Below are positions 10,560 to 18,410 of a stretch of DNA of 64,000 nt, one piece after another; the first letter of the stretch is position 1; every line of letters starts with the position of its first letter. The DNA is from Sphaerotilus uruguayifluvii. GTDB lineage: Bacteria > Pseudomonadota > Gammaproteobacteria > Burkholderiales > Burkholderiaceae_C. The position numbers and the translations under genes were made by a program. Where the stretch lies: positions 1-64,000 of the forward strand of contig NZ_JABSNM010000021.1 in the NCBI RefSeq assembly GCF_013294065.1, in the 5' to 3' direction. The notes below the pieces were generated by a model, which was not told the origin of the DNA, did no database searches, and was given only the letters and a program-made list of their open reading frames with translations.

Positions 10560-11542
10560 CATTGAGATTCGAGCGACAGCCGCCCGGCCCGGCCGGCTTC
10601 TCCGCGTTCCCTGCCGCCGCCGTGCTCGCCGAGCGCGGCCATTTCGACGACGGGCGCGCCGCCGGTGCGCCGCGGCTTCTCGCCGGCGAGCCGGCCTGCG
10701 CCGAGCGCTGGCTGAGCGAGGCACCGGCCGCGGCGCGGACCGAGGGCCGCACCGGCCACGTGAGCTGGCACGACGACGGCCGCTGGCTGCACGGCAGCGC
10801 CTGCATCGAGGTGAGCGGCGGCGCGCGGCTGCGCGAGGACACCCGCGCGCTCTACGCCGACCTGTTCGAGGTGCTGCGCCAGCGCGGCGACCTGCACCTG
10901 CTCAAGGTCTGGAACTACCTGCCGCACATCAACGCCGAGCTCGACGGGCTCGAGGTCTACCGGCACTTCAACATCGGCCGCCAGCAGGCCTTTCTCGACG
11001 CCGGCCAGCGTGCCTTCGAGGGCGCGCCCGCGGCCTGCGCGCTCGGGCACCACGAGGGCCCGCTGAGCGTGCATTTCCTGGCCGGCCGCCAGGCGCCGCG
11101 CCCGATCGAGAACCCGCGCCAGGTCAGCGCCTACCACTATCCGTCGAGCTACGGCCCGCGCAGCCCGACCTTCTCGCGCGCGGCGCTGGTCTCGCTGGCG
11201 CCGGGCGAGGAGACGCTGTTCATCTCCGGAACCGCCAGCATCGTCGGCCACCGCACGCTGCATGCCGGCGACGTCGGCGCGCAGACCGCCGAGACGCTGC
11301 GCAACCTCGAGGCGGTGATCGCCTCGGCGCACGCGCAGACCTCGGCCCGGTTCGACCTGCGCACGATGGACCTGACGGTCTACCTGCGCGATCCGGCCGA
11401 CCGCGCCGCGGTCGAGGCGGTGCTGGCCGCCTCGCTCGGCGCGGACGCGCCCGGCCTGCGCGGCGCGCTGTGGCTGCATGCCGACATCTGCCGCACCGAC
11501 CTGCTCGTCGAGATCGAGGCCCAGGGGAGCGCACCGACATGA
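10556..11542 (+). CDS. Chorismatase, XanB2/Hyg5-type hydroxybenzoate synthase
   Basis: 328 residues from the GTG at 10556, which overlaps the halogenase stop. The chorismatase family signature is clear: NYLPHIN followed by YRHFNIGRQQAF, ENPRQVSAYHYP, YGPRSPTFSRA, FISGTASIVGH and the C-terminal ADICRTDLLVEIE. The family hydrolyses chorismate; the XanB2/Hyg5 branch gives 3-hydroxybenzoate (XanB2 also 4-hydroxybenzoate), the FkbO branch a dihydroxycyclohexadiene acid. The Cys in ADICRTD is like the one reported to favour the hydroxybenzoate branch, but I cannot align it here. With ACP, ligase and KS genes nearby it should supply the aryl starter unit of the polyene. Confidence 0.88.
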   Translation: MTLRFERQPPGPAGFSAFPAAAVLAERGHFDDGRAAGAPRLLAGEPACAERWLSEAPAAARTEGRTGHVSWHDDGRWLHGSACIEVSGGARLREDTRALYADLFEVLRQRGDLHLLKVWNYLPHINAELDGLEVYRHFNIGRQQAFLDAGQRAFEGAPAACALGHHEGPLSVHFLAGRQAPRPIENPRQVSAYHYPSSYGPRSPTFSRAALVSLAPGEETLFISGTASIVGHRTLHAGDVGAQTAETLRNLEAVIASAHAQTSARFDLRTMDLTVYLRDPADRAAVEAVLAASLGADAPGLRGALWLHADICRTDLLVEIEAQGSAPT

Positions 11543-12402
11543 GAGCCCTGCCCGCCGCCGCCGGCCTGCTGTCGCTGGGCGCCGCGCTGCTGCTGCCGCC
11601 GGCCGCGCTCGGCGCGCCGGCCGAGTCCGATCCGGCACCGCAGCGGCCGCTGTGGGAGCTCGGCGTCGGCCTGGCCGGCGTGCACCTGCCCGACTACCGC
11701 GGCGCCGATGTCTCGCACGACTACCTGCTGCCGCTGCCCTGGCTGATCTACCGCGGCCGCTGGCTGCGCGCCGACCGCGAGGGCGCGCGTGCGGTGCTGC
11801 TCGAGAGCACGGACACCGAGCTGAACCTGAGCGCCCATGCCTCGGCGCCGGCACGCAGCCGCGACAACCCGGCGCGGCGCGGCATGGCCGACCTGCCCGC
11901 CACCGTCGAGCTCGGGCCCAGGATCGGCCACCGGCTCTGGCGCGCCGCCGACGGCTCGGCCGAGCTGGAGGCGCAGGCGCCGCTGCGCGCGGTCATGACG
12001 CTGCAGCGCTCGCCGCGCTGGGTCGGCACGGTGTTCACGCCGACGCTGGACCTGTCGCTGCCGAAGCGGGTCGAGGGCTGGAACCTGGGCGTGCAGGTCG
12101 GCGCGAGCTGGGGCTCGCGCGGCCTGCACCAGCATCTGTACGGCGTCGACGCGGCCCAGGCCGAGGCCACCCGCCCGGCCTGGAGCGCCCGCGCGGGCTA
12201 CGGCGGCTGGCATGCGCTGGCCGCGGCCTCGCGCCGCCTGCATCCGGACCTCTGGGCGGGCCTGTTCCTGCGCGTCGACCGGCTCGACGGCGCCGCCTTC
12301 GCCGACAGCCCGCTGGTGCGCCGCCACAGCGCCGTCTCCGGCGGCTTCGCGCTGGCCTGGGTGCTGGCGCGCTCCTCCGAGGAGGCCCGCAGTGGCGAAT
12401 GA
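11539..12402 (+). CDS. MipA/OmpV family outer-membrane protein
   Basis: 287 residues with a signal peptide (residues 1-25, ending PAALGAPA) followed by alternating hydrophobic/polar beta-strand segments such as LWELGVGLAGVHLPDYRGAD, a typical MipA/OmpV opening. The ATG overlaps the chorismatase stop (ATGA), so it is translationally coupled to the pigment genes. In this setting it could be the outer-membrane site or scaffold for the finished aryl polyene, but the family is broad and includes MltA-interacting scaffold proteins. Unusually for a beta-barrel, the chain does not end in Phe but in a short charged tail (SSEEARSGE). Confidence 0.75.
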   Translation: MRALPAAAGLLSLGAALLLPPAALGAPAESDPAPQRPLWELGVGLAGVHLPDYRGADVSHDYLLPLPWLIYRGRWLRADREGARAVLLESTDTELNLSAHASAPARSRDNPARRGMADLPATVELGPRIGHRLWRAADGSAELEAQAPLRAVMTLQRSPRWVGTVFTPTLDLSLPKRVEGWNLGVQVGASWGSRGLHQHLYGVDAAQAEATRPAWSARAGYGGWHALAAASRRLHPDLWAGLFLRVDRLDGAAFADSPLVRRHSAVSGGFALAWVLARSSEEARSGE

Positions 12403-13195
12403 GCCTGCCCGGGCGCCACGCCGGCGCGCGCCGCTGCCGGCCCAGGCCCTGCCGCCGGCGCTGCTGCGGCCGCTGCTGTCGGCCTGGATGCTGGTGCTGC
12501 TGGTCTGGCTCGGACTGATCTCGCTGAGCTGGAACGCGACCGCCTTCCTGCTGCAGTGGCTGCCGCTGCCGCCGACGCGCCGCCACGCGATCGGCCGCGC
12601 CGGCATCGCCTACGGCTACCGCTTCTACTGGGCCTGCGCGCGCGCCAGCGGCCTGATGCGGCTCGAGGCCGACGCGCTCGACGCGCTGCGCGACGATCCC
12701 GGCGGCGTCATCATCGCCGCCAACCATCCCAGCCTGCTCGACGCGCTGATGCTGGTGGCACGGCTGCCGCGCAGCGTCTGCGTGATGAAGGGCGCGCTGA
12801 TGCGCAACGTCTTTCTCGGCGCGGGCGCGCGGCTGGCCGGCTACATCGTCAACGACTCGCCGCGGCAGATGATCCGCGCCGCGGTCGACAGCCTGCAGGC
12901 CGGCGGCCAGCTGATCGTCTTTCCCGAGGGCACGCGCAGCCCCGGGCCCGGCGGCACGCTGCACCCGCTGCGTCCGGGCCTGACGCTGATCGCGCAGCGC
13001 GCCGGCGTGCCGATCCAGACGGTGCTGATCGAGACCGACTCGCCCTACCTCGGCAAGGGCTGGCCGCTGTGGCGGCTGCCGCCGCTGCCGATCGTCTTCC
13101 GGGCCCGGCTGGGCGAACGCTTCCCGCCCGAGGCCGACCACGAGGCGCTGCTCGCGCGGCTCGAGGACTACTTCAGGAAGGAGCTCGGCGAATGA
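12392..13195 (+). CDS. PlsC-type acyltransferase (1-acylglycerol-3-phosphate acyltransferase family)
   Basis: 267 residues from the GTG at 12392, preceded by GGAGG. One N-terminal TM helix (about residues 30-50) is followed by the catalytic HX4D motif NHPSLLD and the glycerolipid-binding FPEGTRS motif, so the enzyme should act at the inner face of the cytoplasmic membrane. It overlaps the MipA gene by 11 bp and the glycosyltransferase by 4 bp. Aryl polyene and xanthomonadin loci normally carry such acyltransferases to join the pigment to a lipid or sugar-lipid anchor. The acceptor here is unknown. Confidence 0.82.
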   Translation: MANEPARAPRRRAPLPAQALPPALLRPLLSAWMLVLLVWLGLISLSWNATAFLLQWLPLPPTRRHAIGRAGIAYGYRFYWACARASGLMRLEADALDALRDDPGGVIIAANHPSLLDALMLVARLPRSVCVMKGALMRNVFLGAGARLAGYIVNDSPRQMIRAAVDSLQAGGQLIVFPEGTRSPGPGGTLHPLRPGLTLIAQRAGVPIQTVLIETDSPYLGKGWPLWRLPPLPIVFRARLGERFPPEADHEALLARLEDYFRKELGE

Positions 13196-13992
13196 ACGCC
13201 CGCCCCGCCCCGCCGCGCTCGCGCACCCATGCGCTGCTGATCCCCAGCTACAACACCGGCCCGAAGGTCTACGAGACGGTCGCCGCCGCCCGCGCGCAGT
13301 GGGCGCCGGTCTGGGTCGTCGTCGACGGCAGCACCGACGGCACGCCCGAGGGCCTGCGCCGCCTGGCCGAGGCCGATCCGGACCTGCACCTGATCGTGCT
13401 GCCGCACAACCGGGGCAAGGGCAGCGCGGTGCTCGCCGGCCTGCAGGCCCTGCGCGACGCCGGCTACACCCACGCGCTGACGATGGACTCCGACGGCCAG
13501 CATCCGGCCGACCTGATCGGTCTGTTCATGCGCCGCTCGCAGGCCCAGCCCGACGCGATGATCCTGGGCAAGCCCGTCTTCGACGCGTCGGCGCCGCTGC
13601 TGCGGGTGCGCGGACGGCGCATCTCCAACGCCTGGACCGACCTGGAGACGCTGGGCGCGGGCATCGGCGACTCGCTCTACGGCTTCCGCGTCTACCCGAT
13701 CCATCCGCTGATCGCGGTGATGCGCCGCCAGCCCTGGATGCGCCGCTTCGACTTCGACACCGAGGCGGTGGTGCGCCTGGCCTGGCGCGGCGTGGCGCCG
13801 CTGAACCTGCCCGCGCCGGTGAAGTACCTGCGCCCGGAGGACGGCGGCGTCTCGCACTTCAACTACCTGCGCGACAACGTGCTGCTGACCTGGATGCACA
13901 CCCGGCTGGTGCTGGAGTTCCTGCTGCGGCTGCCGCTGCTGCTGGTGCGCCGGCTGCTGCGCCGCCCGCCCTTCCAGATGCTCGATTCCTGA
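13192..13992 (+). CDS. GT2 family glycosyltransferase of the pigment operon
   Basis: 266 residues. The GT-A fold is shown by LIPSYNTG (residues about 16-23), VVVDGSTDGT, HNRGKGSAVLAGL and the metal-binding MDSDGQHPADL. The C-terminus holds one amphipathic or membrane-peripheral helix (LLRLPLLLVRRLLRR). It resembles dolichyl-phosphate-mannose-synthase-like enzymes that put sugars on lipid carriers. The start overlaps the acyltransferase stop (ATGA). A sugar transferred to the aryl polyene lipid is the likely role; donor and acceptor are not readable. Confidence 0.82.
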   Translation: MNARPAPPRSRTHALLIPSYNTGPKVYETVAAARAQWAPVWVVVDGSTDGTPEGLRRLAEADPDLHLIVLPHNRGKGSAVLAGLQALRDAGYTHALTMDSDGQHPADLIGLFMRRSQAQPDAMILGKPVFDASAPLLRVRGRRISNAWTDLETLGAGIGDSLYGFRVYPIHPLIAVMRRQPWMRRFDFDTEAVVRLAWRGVAPLNLPAPVKYLRPEDGGVSHFNYLRDNVLLTWMHTRLVLEFLLRLPLLLVRRLLRRPPFQMLDS

Positions 13993-14093
13993 TCTTCGTC
14001 GGGATCGTCCGCGGAAGAAGCGGTTCTTCACAAGGGTGACTGGCGGTCGCCGTGCAGCGTGGGCACACTGGGAGACTGGACCAAGGAGGCCGA

Positions 14094-15056
14094 ATGAGCC
14101 ACGAACGATCGAAGCACGATCTGCAGCGCCGCCGTCTGCTGGGAGCGGCGGCGCTGGTGCCGCTGGCGGCGTCGCCGCTGCTGCTGGGCGGCTGCGCGAG
14201 CACGCCGCCGCTGGCGCCGATTCCGTCCGACGAGCGGACGCAGCCGGAAGCCGCCGCGCTGCTGGCCGAATCCGCCGCCGCGCACGGCCTGCCGGCCTGG
14301 CGCCGGGTACGCGACCTGAGCGTGTCCTACCGGGGCGAATGGCGCCCGCTGATCGACCGGCTGCAGCCCGAGCTGGTCGACGCGCGCTTCCGCGTCGCCT
14401 CGGAGGAGCGCCTGATTCCCGGCGAAGGCCTGATCGCGCAGTCGCACACCGGCCCCGGCGGCCACAAGCATGTGGTGCGCCAGTCGGGCCGCGGCGGCAG
14501 CGCCGACACCGGCGGCGTCACGGTCGCCTACAACGGCGTGCCCACCACCGACGAGCCGCTGCGCCAGGCCAGCGCGCTGGTGGCCGACGGCTACCGCCTC
14601 TTCCTGCTCGGCCCGATGGCGCTGGTCGACGGCGGCCACACGCTGCGCCTGGCCGGCCTGGAGCAGGTCGGCGAGCATGCCTGCGAGCGGCTGATGGTGC
14701 GGCTGGCGCCCGGCCTGGGGCTGTCGCCGGTGGACCAGCTGGTGCTGTGCATCGACCGGCGCACCCGGCTGATGCGCCGCGTTCGCTTCACGATGGACGG
14801 GCTGGCCTCGACGCGCGGCGCGCTGGCCGAGGTCGACACCTTCGACTTCCAGAACATGCACGGCATCGAGTGGCCGACGCGCTTCCACGAGCGGCTGCGC
14901 CGGCCGATCCCGCGCCTGCCGGTGCACGACTGGCAGCTCACCGGGCTGGACATCAACCGCGGCCTGAAGGCGGCCGACCTCGGCGGCACGCAGTTCGCCG
15001 GCGTGGCGCGCGGCCCGGCGCGTGCGCTGCCCGGCGCGTCGCCCGACCCGGCCTGA
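14094..15056 (+). CDS. Lipoprotein of the pigment locus, function unknown
   Basis: 320 residues with a clear ribosome site (AAGGAGG, 14083-14089). The N-terminus has a twin-arginine-like QRRRLLGAAAL and a lipobox LLGGC, so it is an exported lipoprotein, perhaps via Tat. The rest is probably a beta-rich LolA/LppX-like lipid-binding fold (RVRDLSVSYRGEW..., PVHDWQLTGLDINRG), although I cannot assign a named family. It is the last gene of the plus-strand pigment operon, 101 bp after the glycosyltransferase and convergent with the ketoreductase. A role in carrying the hydrophobic pigment is a guess from context. Confidence 0.7.
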   Translation: MSHERSKHDLQRRRLLGAAALVPLAASPLLLGGCASTPPLAPIPSDERTQPEAAALLAESAAAHGLPAWRRVRDLSVSYRGEWRPLIDRLQPELVDARFRVASEERLIPGEGLIAQSHTGPGGHKHVVRQSGRGGSADTGGVTVAYNGVPTTDEPLRQASALVADGYRLFLLGPMALVDGGHTLRLAGLEQVGEHACERLMVRLAPGLGLSPVDQLVLCIDRRTRLMRRVRFTMDGLASTRGALAEVDTFDFQNMHGIEWPTRFHERLRRPIPRLPVHDWQLTGLDINRGLKAADLGGTQFAGVARGPARALPGASPDPA

Positions 15057-15080
15057 GGCGGCTTGAGGCGGCTTGAGGCG
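15051..15080. repeat. Three tandem 10-bp repeats at a convergent gene end
   Basis: Three copies of GC(C/T)TGAGGCG in a row; the first holds the stop codon of the lipoprotein gene. The repeat sits in the 41-bp space between two converging genes, next to GGCCGGGGCCGGCCCGG, which can fold into a GC-rich stem. It was probably made by slipped replication; a termination role is possible. Confidence 0.6.
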
Positions 15081-15097
15081 GCCGGGGCCGGCCCGGC

Positions 15098-15874
15098 TCA
15101 GATCATCCCGCCGTTGACCGAGATGACCTGGCCGGAGATGTAGCCCGCCTCGTCGCCGGCGAGAAAGGCCACCAGCGCGGCGACCTCCTCGGGCGTGCCG
15201 GCACGCCGGGCCGGCACCATCTGCGCGACGGCCTTGGCGTCGAAGACCGCGTCGGCCATCGCCGAGGCGATGATGCCCGGCGCCACCACGTTGACGGTGA
15301 TGCCGCGGCTGGCCAGCTCCAGCGACAGCGACTTCGAGGCCGAGTGCAGCGCGCCCTTGGCCGCGGCGTAGTTGACCTGGCCGCGGTTGCCCGCCACCGC
15401 CGCGACCGAGCTGATCGAGATGATGCGGCCCCAGCGGGTGCGGATCATCGGCATCGTCAGCGGCTGCGTCACATGGAAGAAGCCGTGCAGCGACACGTCG
15501 ATGACGCGGTGCCACTGCGCCGCGCTCATGCCGGGAAAGACCGCGTCGTCGTGCAGGCCGGCGTTGTTGACGATCACCTGCACCGGGCCGCCGGTCTCGA
15601 CGCAGGCCTCCAGCGCGGCGCGGCTGGCCTCGGCATCGGTGACGTCGAAGGCCAGCGCACCGGCCGAGCCGCCCTCGGCGCGGACCTGCGCCGCGACCGC
15701 TTCGGCGGCATCGAGCCGCGAATGGGCGTGGCACAGCACATGGAAGCCCGCGCGGCCCAGCCGCAGCGCGATCGCGCGGCCGAGGTCGCCGCTGGCGCCG
15801 GTCACCAGTGCGCGGCGCGGCGCGGCGGCGGGCGCGGCCGCGGCGGAGACGGGGGAAGAGGAAGCGGCGGTCAT
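15098..15874 (-). CDS. 3-ketoacyl-ACP reductase (FabG/ApeQ-like) of the aryl polyene operon
   Basis: 258 residues, short-chain dehydrogenase/reductase. NADPH site TGASGDLG at 25-32, NNAG at 103-106, catalytic Ser156, Tyr169 and Lys173 (NYAAAKGAL), and the C-terminal ISVNGG of FabG enzymes. It would reduce the 3-keto group after each chain extension on the ACP. It is the last gene of the 13-gene minus-strand operon and overlaps the dehydratase gene by 4 bp. The start at 15874 gives a 20-residue Ala/Ser-rich leader before the core fold; a start nearer to residue 20 is possible. Confidence 0.88.
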   Translation of the reverse strand: MTAASSSPVSAAAAPAAAPRRALVTGASGDLGRAIALRLGRAGFHVLCHAHSRLDAAEAVAAQVRAEGGSAGALAFDVTDAEASRAALEACVETGGPVQVIVNNAGLHDDAVFPGMSAAQWHRVIDVSLHGFFHVTQPLTMPMIRTRWGRIISISSVAAVAGNRGQVNYAAAKGALHSASKSLSLELASRGITVNVVAPGIIASAMADAVFDAKAVAQMVPARRAGTPEEVAALVAFLAGDEAGYISGQVISVNGGMI

Positions 15875-16347
15875 GGCTGTCGGGTCTCCGGGGCGGGCGT
15901 CGTGCCGGCCAGCGCGTCGAGCACCACCGCCAGCCGGCCCTCGACGACGACCTCGCCGGCATGGCGCACGGCGAAGCCGTAGAGCAGCTGGCGCGCGTCG
16001 CCCGCCTGGCGGACGGCCTCGATCTCGAGCGGACCGGGCAGGTCGTCGAGCCGCAGGCGGTGGAAGGTGATGGCGCGGGCGCTGGCCAGGTAGCCGGGCG
16101 CGGCGGTGGCGCCGTCGGCCTCGGCCAGCAGACCGCCGTGCAGGGCCGCGGCCTGCGCGGCGTATTCGATCGCGGCGGCCGCCGGCAGGCCGTGGCGGCC
16201 GCGCAGCGGGTTCAGCGGATCGGCGTGCGAGACGGCGCGCGCGCGGATCGCCTGCGCGTCCCAGCCCAGCGCCGCGTCGAGCAGGCACATCGTGCCCTGG
16301 TGCGGAATGCGCGCGGCGATCCCGGCGTGATCGAGCCCGCCGCTCAT
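15871..16347 (-). CDS. Hotdog-fold 3-hydroxyacyl-ACP dehydratase (ApeP-like)
   Basis: 158 residues, the length of the ApeP/FabZ-like dehydratases of aryl polyene clusters. IPHQGTMCLLDAALGWD near residues 14-30 matches the family opening (hPH...m.lld.v). The central AAIEYAAQAAALHGGL is the hotdog helix with the acidic catalytic position. It should remove water from the 3-hydroxyacyl-ACP to make each trans double bond. Its start overlaps the chain-length-factor stop and its stop overlaps the ketoreductase start, so the three are coupled. A second, different dehydratase lies at 24039-24389. Confidence 0.8.
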   Translation of the reverse strand: MSGGLDHAGIAARIPHQGTMCLLDAALGWDAQAIRARAVSHADPLNPLRGRHGLPAAAAIEYAAQAAALHGGLLAEADGATAAPGYLASARAITFHRLRLDDLPGPLEIEAVRQAGDARQLLYGFAVRHAGEVVVEGRLAVVLDALAGTTPAPETRQP

Positions 16348-17189
16348 GCCGGGAATTCCAGCACCAGCCTCAGCGACTGCGCCGGCGACACCGGCAGCAC
16401 CACCACCGCCGGCAGCCGGCGCGCCAGCGCCTCCAGCAGCGGCAGCGCCTGCGCGGCGGGAATGGCCTGGCGCAGCGCCTCCAGGCCGGCGTCGCGGCAG
16501 CGGGTGGGCACGCCCGCACGCTCGGCCGGCAGCAGCGCCGCGCCCAGCCAGCAGCGCGCCTCGCCGGGGCCGGCCGGCGCCAGCAGCAGCGCCACGCCCA
16601 TCGTGTCGGGCAGCGGCCGGGTGGCGTGCAGCGGCTCGGGGTACGGCGTGTCGCTGGCCACCAGCAGCACCGGCGCGGCATCCGGACGCAGCTGCGTCAG
16701 CGCCGCGACCAGGCCGGCGGCGAAGCTGCCGTCGAAGCCGCACAGGCTGGTGGACGCCTCGGGGCTGCCCACGGCGATGTGCCAGTAGCCCGAGGCGGCG
16801 TTGTGGACCGAGTTGGTGAAGCGCGTCGGCGAGACCAGGCGCGCGGCCGGGTCCTCGGCCGCCAGCGTCTCGCACAGCGCGTGGCAGTTGGCGCCGTCGC
16901 CGCTGGACGACGCGAAGACGGTGGCCAGCGTGGCCGGATCGGCCTCGGCATGCGCGCAGGCGGCCTCGGCGGCGGCCAGCGCGATGCGGATTGCCGCGCC
17001 GGCGCGGCGGCGCTCGGCCGGCGGCAGGCGCATCGGCACCGGCACCACGGTGCGCTCGGCGGTGTCGGCCGCGGCCTCGCCGCGCAGCACCGCCTGCGCG
17101 GCGTCCCACGAGGGCAGGCCCGGCCCGATCAGGCCCAGGCCGAGCAGGTCGGCGCGGATCGTCGCACCCGTCACGGAGGTCGTCATCAT
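16344..17189 (-). CDS. Chain-length-factor-like ketoacyl synthase (ApeC-like)
   Basis: 281 residues, much shorter than a full ketosynthase, and fitting the Ketoacyl-synt_2 type found as the KS partner in aryl polyene clusters. The nucleophile-elbow region reads STSLCGFDGSFAAG, where the true KS has STACSSSAK; in the simple alignment the Cys position holds Leu, and the C-terminal half with the two catalytic histidines is absent. It should pair with the KS encoded just upstream (17186-18379) and set chain length rather than condense. Start codons ATG ATG at 17189 overlap the KS stop. The frame is well supported by its position between two coupled genes. Confidence 0.8.
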   Translation of the reverse strand: MMTTSVTGATIRADLLGLGLIGPGLPSWDAAQAVLRGEAAADTAERTVVPVPMRLPPAERRRAGAAIRIALAAAEAACAHAEADPATLATVFASSSGDGANCHALCETLAAEDPAARLVSPTRFTNSVHNAASGYWHIAVGSPEASTSLCGFDGSFAAGLVAALTQLRPDAAPVLLVASDTPYPEPLHATRPLPDTMGVALLLAPAGPGEARCWLGAALLPAERAGVPTRCRDAGLEALRQAIPAAQALPLLEALARRLPAVVVLPVSPAQSLRLVLEFPA

Positions 17190-18379
17190 CGTCCCAGGAT
17201 CAGGCTGGCGTTGGAGCCGCCGAAGCCGAAGGAATTGCTCAGCACCCGGCGCAGCGGCGCGGCGCGGTTCTCGGCCAGGTAGTCGATGCGCAGCGTCGGA
17301 TCGCGCTCGCGCAGGTTCAGCCCGCCGGGCATCAGGCCGTCCTGCAGCGCCAGCAGGCAGAGCACCGCCTCGACGCCGCCGGCCGCGCCCAGCGTGTGGC
17401 CGGTGGCGCCCTTGGTCGAGCTGGCCGGCACCCGGTCGCCGAAGACCGCGAAGACCGCGCGGTCCTCGGAGGCGTCGTTGTTGGGCGTGGCGGTGCCGTG
17501 CAGGTTGATGTGATCGATGTCCTCGGGCGCCAGGCCGGCGGCGGCCAGCGCCTGGCGCATCGCGGCGATCGCGCCCCGCCCTTCCGGGTGCGGCGTGCTC
17601 ATGTGGTGGCCGTCGTTGCTCTCGCCGGTGCCCAGCAGCCGGCCGACGGACGCCTGTCCGGGCCGCGCCTCGCGCTCGAGCAGCGCGAAGGCCGCGGCCT
17701 CGCCCAGCGACAGGCCGCGCCGGCCGGCGTCCCACGGCCGGCAGATCTCGGGCGAGAACAGCTCGAGCGCATGGAAGCCGTACAGCGTCGTCAGGCACAG
17801 GCTGTCGACGCCGCCGACCACCGCCGCGTCGACCCAGCCGGCCTCGATCAGCCGCGCGGCATCGGCGAAGACCTTGGCGCTGGACGAGCAGGCGGTCGAC
17901 ACCACCCAGGCCGGGCCGTCCAGACCCAGCGCTTCGCGCACGAAGCCGGCCAGCGAGAAGGTGTTGTGCGTCTCGGCGTAGCGGAAGTCGGCCGGCAGCG
18001 CGCCGTCGGGGCCGCGGCGGCGGTAGGCGTGCTCGGTCTGCAGGATGCCGGAGGTGCTGGTGCCCAGCAGCACCGCGACGCGGCCGGCGCCCCAGCGCGC
18101 ATGCGCCGCGGCCACCGCCTCGGCGAAGCCGTCCTGGTTCAGGCCCAGCCAGGCCAGGCGGTTGTTGCGGCAGTCGTGGCGCGCCAGCGCCGGCGGCAGC
18201 GCGGTCTCGCCGGGCCGGTCGAGCGCGTCGACGACGCCGATCCAGCCGGGCAGCTCGACGTCCTCGAAGCGGCAGGGGCGCAGGCCGCTGCGGCCGGCGG
18301 CCACCGCCTCGCGGTGGGCCTGCAGGCCGGCGCCGAGCGCGGTCGTCAGCGTGGCGTGCGTGATCGGCAGCGGAGTCAT
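17186..18379 (-). CDS. Beta-ketoacyl-ACP synthase (ApeO/FabF-like) of the aryl polyene operon
   Basis: 397 residues with an intact KS triad: Cys164 in STACSSSAK, His294 in LHGTATP and His328 in KGATGHTLGAAG, and the C-terminal SNSFGFGGSNASL. It would carry out repeated malonyl-ACP condensations on the aryl starter. The gene follows the methyltransferase by 31 bp and overlaps the chain-length-factor gene. No Shine-Dalgarno is visible before the ATG at 18379; instead a 5-codon open frame (ATG at 18391) ends with a TGA that overlaps this ATG, which could recycle ribosomes. Confidence 0.9.
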   Translation of the reverse strand: MTPLPITHATLTTALGAGLQAHREAVAAGRSGLRPCRFEDVELPGWIGVVDALDRPGETALPPALARHDCRNNRLAWLGLNQDGFAEAVAAAHARWGAGRVAVLLGTSTSGILQTEHAYRRRGPDGALPADFRYAETHNTFSLAGFVREALGLDGPAWVVSTACSSSAKVFADAARLIEAGWVDAAVVGGVDSLCLTTLYGFHALELFSPEICRPWDAGRRGLSLGEAAAFALLEREARPGQASVGRLLGTGESNDGHHMSTPHPEGRGAIAAMRQALAAAGLAPEDIDHINLHGTATPNNDASEDRAVFAVFGDRVPASSTKGATGHTLGAAGGVEAVLCLLALQDGLMPGGLNLRERDPTLRIDYLAENRAAPLRRVLSNSFGFGGSNASLILGR

Positions 18380-18410
18380 GACAGCAGGAACATCAGCAGA
18401 AGAAAGGAGA

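Noticed and set aside
14014-14029. GAAGAA/TTCTTC hairpin after the GT2 gene as a terminator
   Set aside because: Only a 6-bp weak stem with no T-run, and the next gene on the same strand probably belongs to the same operon.
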